Shown piece after piece: positions 6,997 to 15,010 of a DNA stretch of 64,000 nucleotides. Below the pieces are notes generated by a model, which was given only the letters and a program-made list of their open reading frames with translations, was not told where the DNA came from and ran no database searches. How positions within the stretch are numbered: position 1 is the stretch's first letter; each line of letters begins with the position of its first letter. The position numbers and the translations under genes are program-made. Origin of the DNA: a virus; IMG/VR virus record IMGVR_UViG_3300020175_001039, positions 30,556 to 94,555 of that record; one strand, 5' to 3'.

Positions 6997-7658
6997 CTGG
7001 AAATTAATTCAAAATTGTAGCCGCACTCTTGAATAAATCTTAAATTTTCTCTGTGGTAAGATTCAATTATATTCTTGTAATTTGGATCATAATCAACGTC
7101 TAAAAAGTCACACATTTTTTTAAGTTGATTTTCAGTATCATAGTGTACCATCTCGTGATATTCAATATCAAGTACCTTAATATTATTTTTCCGTGCTATC
7201 CAGGACAAGAACTTATAATGTTTAGCATATTTCAACTGTTTTAGGTTTGAGTATGTTGGTTTATTAGTAATGTTTAACCTTAAATTATGTTTTAAAGTGG
7301 CCAAATTATTAGCATAGTCTGAGCTTTTTGTAGTTTGGATAATGATTACTTTTTTATTTTTAAGTGCCCTGAGATGCTCCTTATAGCGTGAAGCAGTGTA
7401 TCGTTCGCTACCATATGCGTAAAATCCAGGGCCACGAAACCACAGGTTTATGTGGCTATGGCTAATGAGTTCATTATTTTTAGAATCATAGTATTCATTA
7501 CTTAAACTATTATATTTTCCATGATACTTATAATTTAACAAATAAGTGCTTATAAAATAATGAAAAAAATTGCCGCCAGAGCCTCCGCGGAACACGACAG
7601 TGACCTCCCCAAAGATTTCTAGATCCTGGTATATTGGAGGATTATACTTCTTCAGCAA
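6993..7658 (-). CDS. sulfotransferase-like / P-loop-like protein, 221 aa
   Basis: The N-terminus has VVFRGGSGGNFFHYF, a glycine-rich loop after a strand. Related loops occur in the proteins at 45937 (WDAGAGGNHLISYLL) and 37720 (ITGPQGSGNHLFSKI), so these may be one loose family of sulfotransferase-like or glycan-modifying proteins. The middle contains KKVIIIQTTKSSDYANN. No ATG is near the expected N-terminus; TTG at 7658, overlapping the upstream gene by 17 bases, is the likely start. Substrate unknown. Lysine and tyrosine content is higher than in the neighbours. Confidence 0.6.
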   Translation of the reverse strand: MLKKYNPPIYQDLEIFGEVTVVFRGGSGGNFFHYFISTYLLNYKYHGKYNSLSNEYYDSKNNELISHSHINLWFRGPGFYAYGSERYTASRYKEHLRALKNKKVIIIQTTKSSDYANNLATLKHNLRLNITNKPTYSNLKQLKYAKHYKFLSWIARKNNIKVLDIEYHEMVHYDTENQLKKMCDFLDVDYDPNYKNIIESYHRENLRFIQECGYNFELISS

Positions 7659-7911
7659 TTTGTCTGCACAATCCAGTAAACCATGAATCTACGATTTCAC
7701 TTTCGTCTTGTCCACTGTAACCAGAGTCAAGTAGTTTGCGAACAAAAATCTCGTTCCACTCCAATTCAAAATAGCCATCGCTTGGATTTTCTGGATCAAT
7801 ATTAGTGCTTAGTACACGCACATATGGTTCACCACGTGCTGTTGCTTTATCTTTGTCAGACAAAGGCTCCGAAGAGCCTTTGCCAAATAAACTTTTAATT
7901 TTCTGTAACAT
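7642..7911 (-). CDS. conserved-looking hypothetical protein, 89 aa
   Basis: The ATG at 7911 overlaps the metK stop (TAATG) and is preceded by GGGAGAAAATCTA. The first residues (LQKIKSLFGKG) are amphipathic. The body has DGYFELEWNEIFVRKLLDSGYSG, then SEIVDSWFTGLCRQIAEEV, a well-structured acidic pattern. I do not recognise a named family. It lies between MetK and the glycine-loop protein. Confidence 0.7.
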   Translation of the reverse strand: MLQKIKSLFGKGSSEPLSDKDKATARGEPYVRVLSTNIDPENPSDGYFELEWNEIFVRKLLDSGYSGQDESEIVDSWFTGLCRQIAEEV

Positions 7912-9005
7912 TAGATTTTCTCCCATGGAACGTCTTTGTCTCCAAAGTGTCCGTATACACAGTTTTCACTGTAGTTGTAGAAGTTAAACATATCAAACTT
8001 TCGAATAATTCCCAATGGAGTCATATTTTGTGTAGCGATCCAGTTTTCAAGTGCCTGTACGTTAGCCCCATCATTGCAGTCAATATACACTGCCATTGGC
8101 GCTTTTACTCCGATGGCGTATGAGAGTTGGATCGTCGCCCAGTCGCAATATCCTTTGGCCACCGCCTGTTTTGCAAGCCATCTTGCCATGTAGGCTGCTG
8201 ATCGGTCAACCTTTGTTGGATCTTTGCCAGAAAAAGCGCCGCCGCCATGGGGAGCATAGCCCCCATAAGTATCAACGATAATCTTGCGTCCAGTAAGGCC
8301 AGTATCACCGTCAGGGCCACCAATAACAAAATTCCCAGTGGGATTAATAAAAAATTTAGTATGTTTCTCATTATACAATTCTCCAAGCTCATCAATACAA
8401 ACCTGTCTTGCAATCTCTATTGCACTGTCTCCACGTTTGTCTGCGTGTTGAGTACTACATACTACATTAGTTGCATATGCTGGCTTGCCGTCAATATATT
8501 TAATACTAACTTGGCTTTTTGCATCCGGACCCAATACATCTTTGTTATTCTGTCGCATCACATCCAGTGTTTTTAGAATTTCATGACTATAGTGGATGGG
8601 CGCTGGCATCATACTTGGCGTATCATTACATGCATAGCCGAACATAATGCCCTGATCGCCTGCGCCAAAATTATCTGTACCCAATCCAATGTCACCACTT
8701 TGTGCGTGGATTTCGTTGTATACTTTTAAATTTTGCCAATGAAATCCTTCTTGTTCGTATCCAATTTCACGTACCTTATCGCGAATAATTTCATCTACTT
8801 GTTCTTTAGTGATATTAAAGTTTTTCACTTCTCCTGCCACTGTAACCATATTAGTTGTAACAAGTGTTTCAATTGCAACACGGGTCGTCTCGTCCCCATT
8901 GCGTAATCCTGCATCCAATAGTGCGTCACTGATTTGGTCAGCGACTTTATCTGGATGACCAGCACTAACTGATTCGCTTGTGAAGGTGTAATTACCTTTG
9001 TTCAT
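7911..9005 (-). CDS. metK: S-adenosylmethionine synthetase
   Basis: A 364-residue MetK, near the usual bacterial length of about 380. Family motifs seen include SVSAGHPDKVADQISDA at the N-terminus, the signature GAGDQGIMFGYA near residue 120, and the phosphate-binding GGGAFSGKDPTKVDRSAAY near 256-274. It makes SAM from methionine and ATP. The window encodes at least three radical SAM proteins, QueE and several methyltransferases, all of which use SAM. The gene overlaps sufE by ATGA, and queE lies further upstream in the same run. Confidence 0.95.
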   Translation of the reverse strand: MNKGNYTFTSESVSAGHPDKVADQISDALLDAGLRNGDETTRVAIETLVTTNMVTVAGEVKNFNITKEQVDEIIRDKVREIGYEQEGFHWQNLKVYNEIHAQSGDIGLGTDNFGAGDQGIMFGYACNDTPSMMPAPIHYSHEILKTLDVMRQNNKDVLGPDAKSQVSIKYIDGKPAYATNVVCSTQHADKRGDSAIEIARQVCIDELGELYNEKHTKFFINPTGNFVIGGPDGDTGLTGRKIIVDTYGGYAPHGGGAFSGKDPTKVDRSAAYMARWLAKQAVAKGYCDWATIQLSYAIGVKAPMAVYIDCNDGANVQALENWIATQNMTPLGIIRKFDMFNFYNYSENCVYGHFGDKDVPWEKI

Positions 9006-9397
9006 AGTTTACCTACCTTATATATAATAGTTTTTATTAAGCTGCCAAGACCATTACGGCGTTGTGCCGTCAACAGCTCTTTAATTCCCAGTGCTTCTAA
9101 GTCACTTGGTTCAATTGCTTTAGCTTGTGATAATGGTATACCACTAAAACAATCACATACAATATGCGTGATTCCTTTTGTAATCATTGCATCGCTATCG
9201 TATTTTACTTGTACAATACCTTCTTCATTAAATGCTGATACCCAAATTTGACTCATGCATCCATCAATTTTGTTATAATCAGTCTTGAAAGCGTCATCCA
9301 ATGTTGCTGATTTTTTTGCAAGATCAATCAAATGTACTAGACGATCATCATCGTCCAACCACTCCATCTCCTCTGCCCAATTATTTATCTTATCCAT
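9002..9397 (-). CDS. sufE: SufE-like cysteine desulfurase partner
   Basis: About 131 residues from the ATG at 9397, just after the upstream stop. It has the SufE hallmark KIDGCMSQIWVSA, with the sulfur-accepting cysteine at about residue 47, and the later LGSLIKTII helix. SufE takes persulfide sulfur from SufS and passes it to the Fe-S scaffold. It is encoded beside metK and in the same run as queE, both linked to radical SAM chemistry. No SufS or scaffold gene is in this window, so it would work with host partners. Confidence 0.85.
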   Translation of the reverse strand: MDKINNWAEEMEWLDDDDRLVHLIDLAKKSATLDDAFKTDYNKIDGCMSQIWVSAFNEEGIVQVKYDSDAMITKGITHIVCDCFSGIPLSQAKAIEPSDLEALGIKELLTAQRRNGLGSLIKTIIYKVGKL

Positions 9398-9398
9398 G

Positions 9399-10517
9399 TT
9401 ATACTTTCTTTTTGAAGACATATACACCTTCAAATTTTTCTCTGCCTGCTAGTTTATCGTTACCTACTCCAGGGCGTGTGTTGAGCATCATCTTAATTGT
9501 CTTGGTGTGTTCAAAACCTAATTTTTCGGCTGTAGCAATCCATTTATCAACTACTTCTACTGGTTCTTTCTGGCTGTATGTTTTATAATCTGCAATATTT
9601 GTAGCAAACGTTCCAGTTGATTTTAATCCACGATGTATGTTAATCATAGTTGGTTCAACGTAACCTTCAAACCATTCATCCAGTGTAGTATAATTAACCA
9701 TACACTGAGTAGGTTCATCACTATACTTTTCTAAGTTAAAGTATGGCGGAGAGCTGAATGCCAAATCAATATTCTCTGATTGGTAATTTTCACTAACGTC
9801 TTGGATAATTTCACTATTGGTATTTAAAAATGTATTTAAGTATTTTAGATAGTTATATGTCTCAGTGTTTGGATCTGTTCCAACATATGTATATCTCATA
9901 TTACTACTACTTATGCCTAATAACCTGCCGCCATAACCACAACTGTAATCGTATACCCTGCCCCACATTACTGGGCATAGATGCTCTACGATAGCACGTG
10001 CATTCTGCGCTTTGAAGTTGGTAACATTCTCTCCAGTCACTAACTCTAATGCTCTGCGCATTGCTGTAGGGTATACTAGTTTGTTGCCTTCTCTAAATTC
10101 AAAACAGATTCTGATAGCACGTTTTAGTTTTGCATCATCGTAAAATCTATCCTTTAATGAATTTGATCCTCTACCTTTTGGTTCTGCTGTTTGCATGTTG
10201 GTAAAGATAAATCTGTTAATGGTTTGACCTGCATTGTTTCCGAGTCCAATTCGTCCAGAAGACACACCGTTATATGACTTGGCTCGAAACCCTCGGACAG
10301 CGTCTCGAATTCCTTGCTCAGTGTAATATACCACAGGGACAAGCCCACGATTGCGGTAGAGATTAAAAACGCTATCAATAGTTCCTTCAGGATCTGCCGC
10401 ATATGTTTCTTTCGTGTGTTTATCAAATTCAGGATACAGGTCTTCATAACCAGTAAACTCATCCCCGAAGATGTGTTCAGATTTTATACCCCAAAAATCA
10501 TAAATCTTATCTATCAT
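9399..10517 (-). CDS. DNA methyltransferase (N4-C/N6-A amino-MTase type)
   Basis: The ATG at 10517, with AGGAAA before it, overlaps the upstream gene by 11 bases and is preferred over an in-frame start at 10583. The motif I-like SAM-binding segment YDYSCGYGGRLLG is near residues 189-201, and the catalytic SPPY is at about 256-259, followed by FNLEKY. The order I before IV fits alpha/gamma-class amino-methyltransferases. It could methylate phage DNA for restriction protection. The long N-terminal region with no clear motif may be the target-recognition part. Confidence 0.75.
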   Translation of the reverse strand: MIDKIYDFWGIKSEHIFGDEFTGYEDLYPEFDKHTKETYAADPEGTIDSVFNLYRNRGLVPVVYYTEQGIRDAVRGFRAKSYNGVSSGRIGLGNNAGQTINRFIFTNMQTAEPKGRGSNSLKDRFYDDAKLKRAIRICFEFREGNKLVYPTAMRRALELVTGENVTNFKAQNARAIVEHLCPVMWGRVYDYSCGYGGRLLGISSSNMRYTYVGTDPNTETYNYLKYLNTFLNTNSEIIQDVSENYQSENIDLAFSSPPYFNLEKYSDEPTQCMVNYTTLDEWFEGYVEPTMINIHRGLKSTGTFATNIADYKTYSQKEPVEVVDKWIATAEKLGFEHTKTIKMMLNTRPGVGNDKLAGREKFEGVYVFKKKV

Positions 10518-10698
10518 TATTTTCCTGTCGCAATCTAAATGGAGTATAAATGTTATCCCAAATATAAAAAATACTATAAGCACCTATGCCACCAATAAAC
10601 ATTGATAGCCAATTACCGCTAAACAATGCTATTTGTATATTGCCCCATAAAAAGTCTGCCGCAAAAAATGCCGCAATATAATCATACCATCTGATCAT
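10507..10698 (-). CDS. small membrane protein, 63 aa
   Basis: The start ATG at 10698 overlaps the upstream TGA (ATGA). Two hydrophobic segments, YIAAFFAADFLWG and ALFSGNWLSMFIGGIGAYSIFYIW, probably span the membrane. The C-terminus is charged (RLRQENNDR). No family recognised; a role in host membrane alteration is only a guess. Confidence 0.6.
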   Translation of the reverse strand: MIRWYDYIAAFFAADFLWGNIQIALFSGNWLSMFIGGIGAYSIFYIWDNIYTPFRLRQENNDR

Positions 10699-10859
10699 CC
10701 GAATACCGCCCATACTAAAAAAAGTATAAGCATCCATCCAAAGAAGCCTATACCATTACTACCAACTAGACCTTTGCTTTTCGCACAATCATAACAATAG
10801 CGATACTTCTTTGGAGTTTGCTTACTACAAAAAAACGCATCACATGTTTTCTTACTCAT
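10695..10859 (-). CDS. small zinc-ribbon plus membrane segment protein, 54 aa
   Basis: Begins at the ATG at 10859 and ends with the TGA overlapping the next start. The N-terminal half holds two cysteine pairs (CDAFFC and CYDCAK) spaced as in a small zinc ribbon. The C-terminal half, GFFGWMLILFLVWAVFG, is a membrane helix. The coupled ATGA junctions on the downstream side support it as a real gene. Confidence 0.55.
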   Translation of the reverse strand: MSKKTCDAFFCSKQTPKKYRYCYDCAKSKGLVGSNGIGFFGWMLILFLVWAVFG

Positions 10860-10972
10860 TAAATTAAGCCCTTCTTACGCAACTTTTCATCTAGCTCTTC
10901 ATACATTTTAATCGGAGCCTTCATTGCTTTTTCGTGCTGTGCGTTTTTATACTCTCTAAGTTCCCCAGGCAT
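10859..10972 (-). CDS. possible small protein, 37 aa
   Basis: The frame runs from an ATG at 10972, inside the last 17 bases of queE, to a TAA overlapping the next ATG (TAATG). The product is helical and charged. The frame continues far upstream inside queE, but that part is best read as a shadow. The ribosome-binding site is weak, so support comes only from the tight gene packing. Confidence 0.35.
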   Translation of the reverse strand: MPGELREYKNAQHEKAMKAPIKMYEELDEKLRKKGLI

Positions 10973-11849
10973 TTCCGAATAAGCTAATGTGGAGTCTTGG
11001 ACTGAATCGCCATCCTCTTGCCATACAGGCTTCCGCCACGTCTTTAACGTTGAGGGAATATTCTTCACTGCGTCCGCCCATTGGCATAAGGTATACTGGA
11101 CATTGTATCCCGGCATCTGCATAAGTTGCAACAGCCCTTTCGACTTCTTCAAAGTCAGACTCAGTAGCAACAACAAATTTGAAATACATGTTGCTATCAG
11201 TAACACAGGAATACTCACTAGCAATGTTAGGCTTGATAGCATCATCCCAAGACTCGCCCGAAACGGAGAGTTTTGGTGAACAACTAAATGTGACTGTAAT
11301 TCTGTCTGAATTGTTGAGATAATTGTACAGTTCATCGTGTAAAGGTTGTGTAGTGTTTGTTTCAAATGTAACATTTTTTAAATCCGCCATACGTGGGTGT
11401 TCGAATAATTCTACGTAAAGTCGTTGCCACGCTAACAACGGCTCGCCGCCTGTGAGAATAAGATGGATATCTTGTCCATCATCTTGTGTCCATTTACCTT
11501 GAGGAGTCAAAGAAAGCAAATGCTCTACTACTTCATCAATAGTTGCCAGCTTGTTGAAGTCTTTAAACTCTGGATAGATACTTGCATATGTATCACAGCC
11601 TGTGTGAACAATAGGAAGATCTTCAAATGTTTTAGTCTTCTCAATAATACCATCATCCAACAATGCCTTTACTTCTGCATTGTAACGCTGACCTTCTGCA
11701 TGTTGTTCCCAACGATCTTTCTTTGTATCTACACCAAAGTTCATACAACGGAAGTTACAACCAAAGGTACGTAGGAATACACTTGGTACCCCTACAAACT
11801 GGCCTTCGCCCTGTACGCTATAAAACGCTTCTGAATATCTTAGTTTCAT
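10956..11849 (-). CDS. queE: 7-carboxy-7-deazaguanine synthase (QueE), phage variant
   Basis: From the ATG at 11849 (AAGGA 10 bases before, ATGA overlap with the upstream gene) the protein has 297 residues. The start EAFYSVQGEGQFVGVPSVFLR and GCNFRC are typical of QueE. The 4Fe-4S cysteines appear as C31-x3-C35 and then a distant C85 in GCDTYASIYPEF; the third cysteine is displaced by an insertion of about 46 residues. ILTGGEPLL follows. QueE converts 6-carboxytetrahydropterin to 7-carboxy-7-deazaguanine with SAM and Mg. The FolE, QueD-like and DpdA-like genes at 23-31 kb complete the logic. Confidence 0.85.
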   Translation of the reverse strand: MKLRYSEAFYSVQGEGQFVGVPSVFLRTFGCNFRCMNFGVDTKKDRWEQHAEGQRYNAEVKALLDDGIIEKTKTFEDLPIVHTGCDTYASIYPEFKDFNKLATIDEVVEHLLSLTPQGKWTQDDGQDIHLILTGGEPLLAWQRLYVELFEHPRMADLKNVTFETNTTQPLHDELYNYLNNSDRITVTFSCSPKLSVSGESWDDAIKPNIASEYSCVTDSNMYFKFVVATESDFEEVERAVATYADAGIQCPVYLMPMGGRSEEYSLNVKDVAEACMARGWRFSPRLHISLFGNAWGT

Positions 11850-11986
11850 TTGTTTAGCATCCTTGCACATGTAAAGAAACTGTTTTCTTTCAAACAATCA
11901 CTCCATTGATGATATGCAAGTGCTAGTACACCCGCAATAATTGCTGTTGACAGTACCAGTGTACTAATAATCTTAAGCCAATTCAT
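11846..11986 (-). CDS. small membrane protein, 46 aa
   Basis: The ATG at 11986 overlaps the TGA of the gene before it, and the TGA overlaps the queE ATG, so it is translationally coupled on both sides. One hydrophobic segment, ISTLVLSTAIIAGVLALAY, is likely a membrane helix, followed by a short tail with two cysteines. No family recognised. Confidence 0.6.
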   Translation of the reverse strand: MNWLKIISTLVLSTAIIAGVLALAYHQWSDCLKENSFFTCARMLNK

Positions 11987-12147
11987 TTTGTAGTTACCTT
12001 CCGTAATGTCCATGAGCCATCTTTGTTATCAATCCACTCGATTGTATCGCCAACACCAGCGTCCAGCGCCTCTAGCATTTCGTCAGTCAGCTCAAAGAAC
12101 AGTTCATCACTGCCTTCAACTTGTTGTAGGGTTAATGTTTTTTGCAT
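11983..12147 (-). CDS. hypothetical small protein, 54 aa
   Basis: The ATG at 12147 lies within the 3' end of the dehydrogenase gene and the TGA overlaps the next start. The sequence has an AbrB-like feel (LTDEMLEALDAGVGDTIEWI, then a Gly-Ser-Trp-Thr-Leu strand), a small strand-rich fold. The promoter at 12180-12208 lies just upstream, so it may open the queE-sufE-metK transcript. Confidence 0.6.
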   Translation of the reverse strand: MQKTLTLQQVEGSDELFFELTDEMLEALDAGVGDTIEWIDNKDGSWTLRKVTTK

Positions 12148-12895
12148 TTAATACCTCATTTGTTTCTTTAACTTGTTCTAGTATACTATGATCTATTACT
12201 GTTGTCAAGGCTTTTACGTCCTTGGGAAAGCATGCACCTTGATAACCCAAGTTACCCTGGGCGTTAGGCGCTTTCATCATATCAGGCCCGATGCGATAGA
12301 AGTTTCCGAGAGCATTCGTTACTGTTTCATAATCAATACTTTCAGGCATGTTTGCATATAACTCGTGAAACCATGCTACCTTGGTAGCTAAAAATGCATT
12401 GTGTGCATACTTGATCATGCTTGCTTCTTCGGTGCTGCAATATACTGTATTTAGATCGTGTCCAGATGCCTCTGCAAACAAATCATCCCACCATACTGCA
12501 TCATCTCGGTTATTTTCGTGGTGACCAAATATCCACTGTTCTTGGTTATTGAAGTCTTCTTCTGCTCTAGCCTCACGTAAAAACTCTGGGTTGTATACTA
12601 CATTAGCTTCATAGTCACGTAAACAATCAAATGTTACACTACTTTTAAGTAACACTTTGGTACGGTGATCTGTCATCTCCAATATTTCACGTACAATACT
12701 ATCATCACATGTGCCGTCTTCTGCACTAGGTGTCGGGACACATATGATAATTCCATCATTTTCAAATATTGCATCATGTGGGTCTACACCTGGATACAAT
12801 ACTGGATCTACTCTACTAACCGCTACTCCATTATTTTGCAGAAAGTTGGCGACAGTGCCGCCAACAAATCCACATCCAAAAACAGCTATATGCAT
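12116..12895 (-). CDS. UDP-glucose/nucleotide-sugar 6-dehydrogenase-like protein, short form
   Basis: The ATG at 12895 overlaps the pepA stop (TGATG). It has the NAD-binding FGCGFVGG (6-13), NPEFLREA near residue 103, a central helix with KYAHNAFLATKVAW, and the catalytic cysteine motif GACFPKD with C222. Family enzymes oxidise UDP-glucose or related sugars to the uronic acid. At 259 residues it lacks the usual C-terminal UDP-binding domain (full length is about 390-450), so substrate use or activity may differ. It fits the sugar-nucleotide theme with KdsA and KdsB nearby. Confidence 0.8.
   Translation of the reverse strand: MHIAVFGCGFVGGTVANFLQNNGVAVSRVDPVLYPGVDPHDAIFENDGIIICVPTPSAEDGTCDDSIVREILEMTDHRTKVLLKSSVTFDCLRDYEANVVYNPEFLREARAEEDFNNQEQWIFGHHENNRDDAVWWDDLFAEASGHDLNTVYCSTEEASMIKYAHNAFLATKVAWFHELYANMPESIDYETVTNALGNFYRIGPDMMKAPNAQGNLGYQGACFPKDVKALTTVIDHSILEQVKETNEVLNAKNINPTTS
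12180..12208 (-). promoter_or_regulatory. consensus promoter inside the dehydrogenase 3' end
   Basis: Minus-strand TTGACA (12203-12208), 17 bp spacer, TATACT (12180-12185), within codons of the dehydrogenase gene. It could drive the run that contains queE, the DNA methyltransferase, sufE and metK. Confidence 0.7.
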
Positions 12896-14265
12896 CAATA
12901 GTCCATATCCTCGTCAATTGCAAGACCAATGGTGCCTGGCTTGTTTACAAAATTATGTAATGTGCGTACACCAAATCCAACTGCGCCTTTGGGAGTAAGT
13001 GGCTTGCCGTTATCTTCCCATGCCATGCCTGCAATATCCAAGTGAGCCCATACAACGTCATTTTCGATAAACTTGAACAAGAACTCCGCCGCCGTTGTTG
13101 AGCCAGCGTATGGGCCGCCAATGTTCTGCATATCAGCAATTGGCGATTCAATCATTTTTGCATATTCAGGACCCATTGGCATGCGATAAAATCCTTCACT
13201 ACAATCTTTGCCTGCGGCAAGAATTAGCTTCTCCAACTCTGTTGAGTTAGTAAACAATCCTGCCATTTGTTTTCCCAATGCGGCGACAATTGCACCAGTT
13301 AAGGTAGCCAAATTAATCACAGTAGCTGGTTTATATTCACGTTGAACATATGTCAAAATATCCGCAAGTACAAGCCGACCCTCTGCATCAGTATTCAAGT
13401 TTTCTACTGTCTGTCCGCTTAGTGATGTAACAACATCACCTGGCTTGATTGCTTTACCGTCTGGCATGTTCTCTACAAGACCTACAATACCCACAACGTT
13501 TCTTTTAGTATTCGTTGAAGCAATTGCATGCATGGCACCTACCACTGCGGCGCTGCCTCCCATGTCATACTTCATATCTCCCATACCACGCCCTGGCTTG
13601 AGGCTAATGCCGCCACTGTCAAATGTAACACCTTTGCCTACTAGTGCAACTGGCTGATCATCTTTTTTACCATTCATGTATTCCATAACAACAACTTGTG
13701 AATCCCTGTCGCTACCTTGTCCTACACTTAGTAGCAAGTTAAATCCCATCTTTTCTAGTTGACGTTGACTGTATACTTTGACAGTTACACCAAGAGGTGT
13801 AAGTGTTGATTGGATACGATCAGCATATTCTTCTGGATATAATTCGTTACCAGGCTCACTAACAAAGTCACGAGCCCAATTTACACTAGTAGAAACACCA
13901 CTTCCATGTGTTACAACGCCGCCATATAATATTTCTTTAAGTTTATTGGCTTTCGGATCAGTTTTGTATTTGTTAAATTCATACATTGCCAATTCCGCAC
14001 CGTCGACAATAGCGTCTCCAAAACATCCAGTATCAAAATTAAGTGTTTCTACTTTTGATTTATATTTACCTACCATTTTGCCAGCAAGTGTGCGCCATGC
14101 TTCACCATTTTCTTCGGGCTTTTTTTCTACAATAGTGATGTAGTCATACTCATCATGTGCAAATGATACATCAACATCTCCTTGTTGTACGCTTGCACGT
14201 TTTGCAATATCACCAAGTGCTTTGGCTTGTTTGCTGTCTTTAATTACTACTAATGCTTTAGACAT
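12895..14265 (-). CDS. pepA: leucyl aminopeptidase (M17, PepA family)
   Basis: A 456-residue M17 aminopeptidase, close to the usual length. The metal-binding and catalytic segments are GKGVTFDSGGISLKPG at about 210-225 and NTDAEGRLVLAD at 291-302. It releases N-terminal residues from peptides. Escherichia coli PepA also binds DNA in site-specific recombination, so a non-proteolytic role is possible. This is an unusual gene for a phage; supply of amino acids during infection is one hypothesis. It overlaps the dehydrogenase start. Confidence 0.95.
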   Translation of the reverse strand: MSKALVVIKDSKQAKALGDIAKRASVQQGDVDVSFAHDEYDYITIVEKKPEENGEAWRTLAGKMVGKYKSKVETLNFDTGCFGDAIVDGAELAMYEFNKYKTDPKANKLKEILYGGVVTHGSGVSTSVNWARDFVSEPGNELYPEEYADRIQSTLTPLGVTVKVYSQRQLEKMGFNLLLSVGQGSDRDSQVVVMEYMNGKKDDQPVALVGKGVTFDSGGISLKPGRGMGDMKYDMGGSAAVVGAMHAIASTNTKRNVVGIVGLVENMPDGKAIKPGDVVTSLSGQTVENLNTDAEGRLVLADILTYVQREYKPATVINLATLTGAIVAALGKQMAGLFTNSTELEKLILAAGKDCSEGFYRMPMGPEYAKMIESPIADMQNIGGPYAGSTTAAEFLFKFIENDVVWAHLDIAGMAWEDNGKPLTPKGAVGFGVRTLHNFVNKPGTIGLAIDEDMDY

Positions 14266-14267
14266 TG

Positions 14268-14597
14268 TTACTCCTCGATTAAATTTGAATATCTTTTTAA
14301 TTTTAAACGCTTTACTTGTTTTCGAGCATCTAGTTCTTGTCTTGTAATATAGCCGTGTTCAATTAATAAATCCAACATCAATGCTACATCGCCAGCCTCT
14401 TCGATAAGACCTTCTATTTTCTTTTTATCAGTTCCCCATCGTACAATTTTCATACACGATTGAATTAATTCACCACATTCTTCAGCAGTAATTGCCATGA
14501 GTTCTGTTTCCAATGGCTGTTTACTTTTGTCAGATCGATTAACTGCATCATATGATGGGTATCCTTTTTCATATACTGGTGGTGCATTAGTGTCCAT
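14268..14597 (-). CDS. MazG-like NTP pyrophosphohydrolase, 109 aa
   Basis: The helical motif EECGELIQSCMKIVRWG (about 47-63) followed by EEAGDVALMLDLL (about 77-89) matches the EExxE...ExxD metal-binding arrangement of all-alpha NTP-PPases. Such enzymes remove non-canonical or excess dNTPs, or lower ppGpp-linked stress in infected marine bacteria. It begins the unit behind the consensus promoter at 14634-14662 and is 2 bases from pepA. Confidence 0.75.
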   Translation of the reverse strand: MDTNAPPVYEKGYPSYDAVNRSDKSKQPLETELMAITAEECGELIQSCMKIVRWGTDKKKIEGLIEEAGDVALMLDLLIEHGYITRQELDARKQVKRLKLKRYSNLIEE

Positions 14598-14633
14598 TTA
14601 TTAAATCTCCAAAGTTTGATATTTTATACTTCC

Positions 14634-14662
14634 ATTATAATCTAAAATTTGCAAGAAGTCAA
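14634..14662 (-). promoter_or_regulatory. consensus sigma70-like promoter
   Basis: Minus-strand TTGACT (14657-14662), 17 bp spacer, TATAAT (14634-14639). It drives the MazG-pepA-dehydrogenase unit. No hairpin terminator is evident between it and the upstream cupin gene. Confidence 0.85.
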
Positions 14663-14668
14663 TCGTTT

Positions 14669-15010
14669 TTAAGCATGTCCCACAGTCTCACGCATAATGT
14701 CATTATGCGAAAATTCTGCCCAATATAATTCAAAAGCGACACCATCTTCTAAACATTCAAACTGATGATACACTCCAGGCTTAACCTTAGTGTACATGCC
14801 TGGTTCGAGAATAGTCTCATCAACTAAATCATAATCTTTCTGCCATACACGAATAAGCATACGACCAGATTCGACATAAAACCCATTCCACTTAAATTCA
14901 TGTAGGTGTTTAGAACAAACACCGCCCTTGTTCATTTCAATACGATGGAATTCCAAAGCACCATTAGCTTCAACTAATTCAGTGTTGCCCCATACCTTAC
15001 CTGCTATCAT
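14669..15010 (-). CDS. cupin-domain protein, 113 aa
   Basis: A single small beta-barrel cupin: the first motif is CSKHLHEFKWNGFYVESG with two histidines and a glutamate, the second is PGVYHQFECLEDG with one histidine. These residues could bind a metal. Sugar isomerases and epimerases of this fold are common in sugar-nucleotide clusters. It overlaps the kdsB stop by 14 bases, so a role in the Kdo-type sugar pathway is plausible but unproven. Confidence 0.75.
   Translation of the reverse strand: MIAGKVWGNTELVEANGALEFHRIEMNKGGVCSKHLHEFKWNGFYVESGRMLIRVWQKDYDLVDETILEPGMYTKVKPGVYHQFECLEDGVAFELYWAEFSHNDIMRETVGHA

Noticed and set aside
10973-11374. Long minus frame inside queE upstream of the 37 aa ORF
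   Set aside because: It overlaps conserved QueE codons in another frame; only the tail after the queE stop could be coding.
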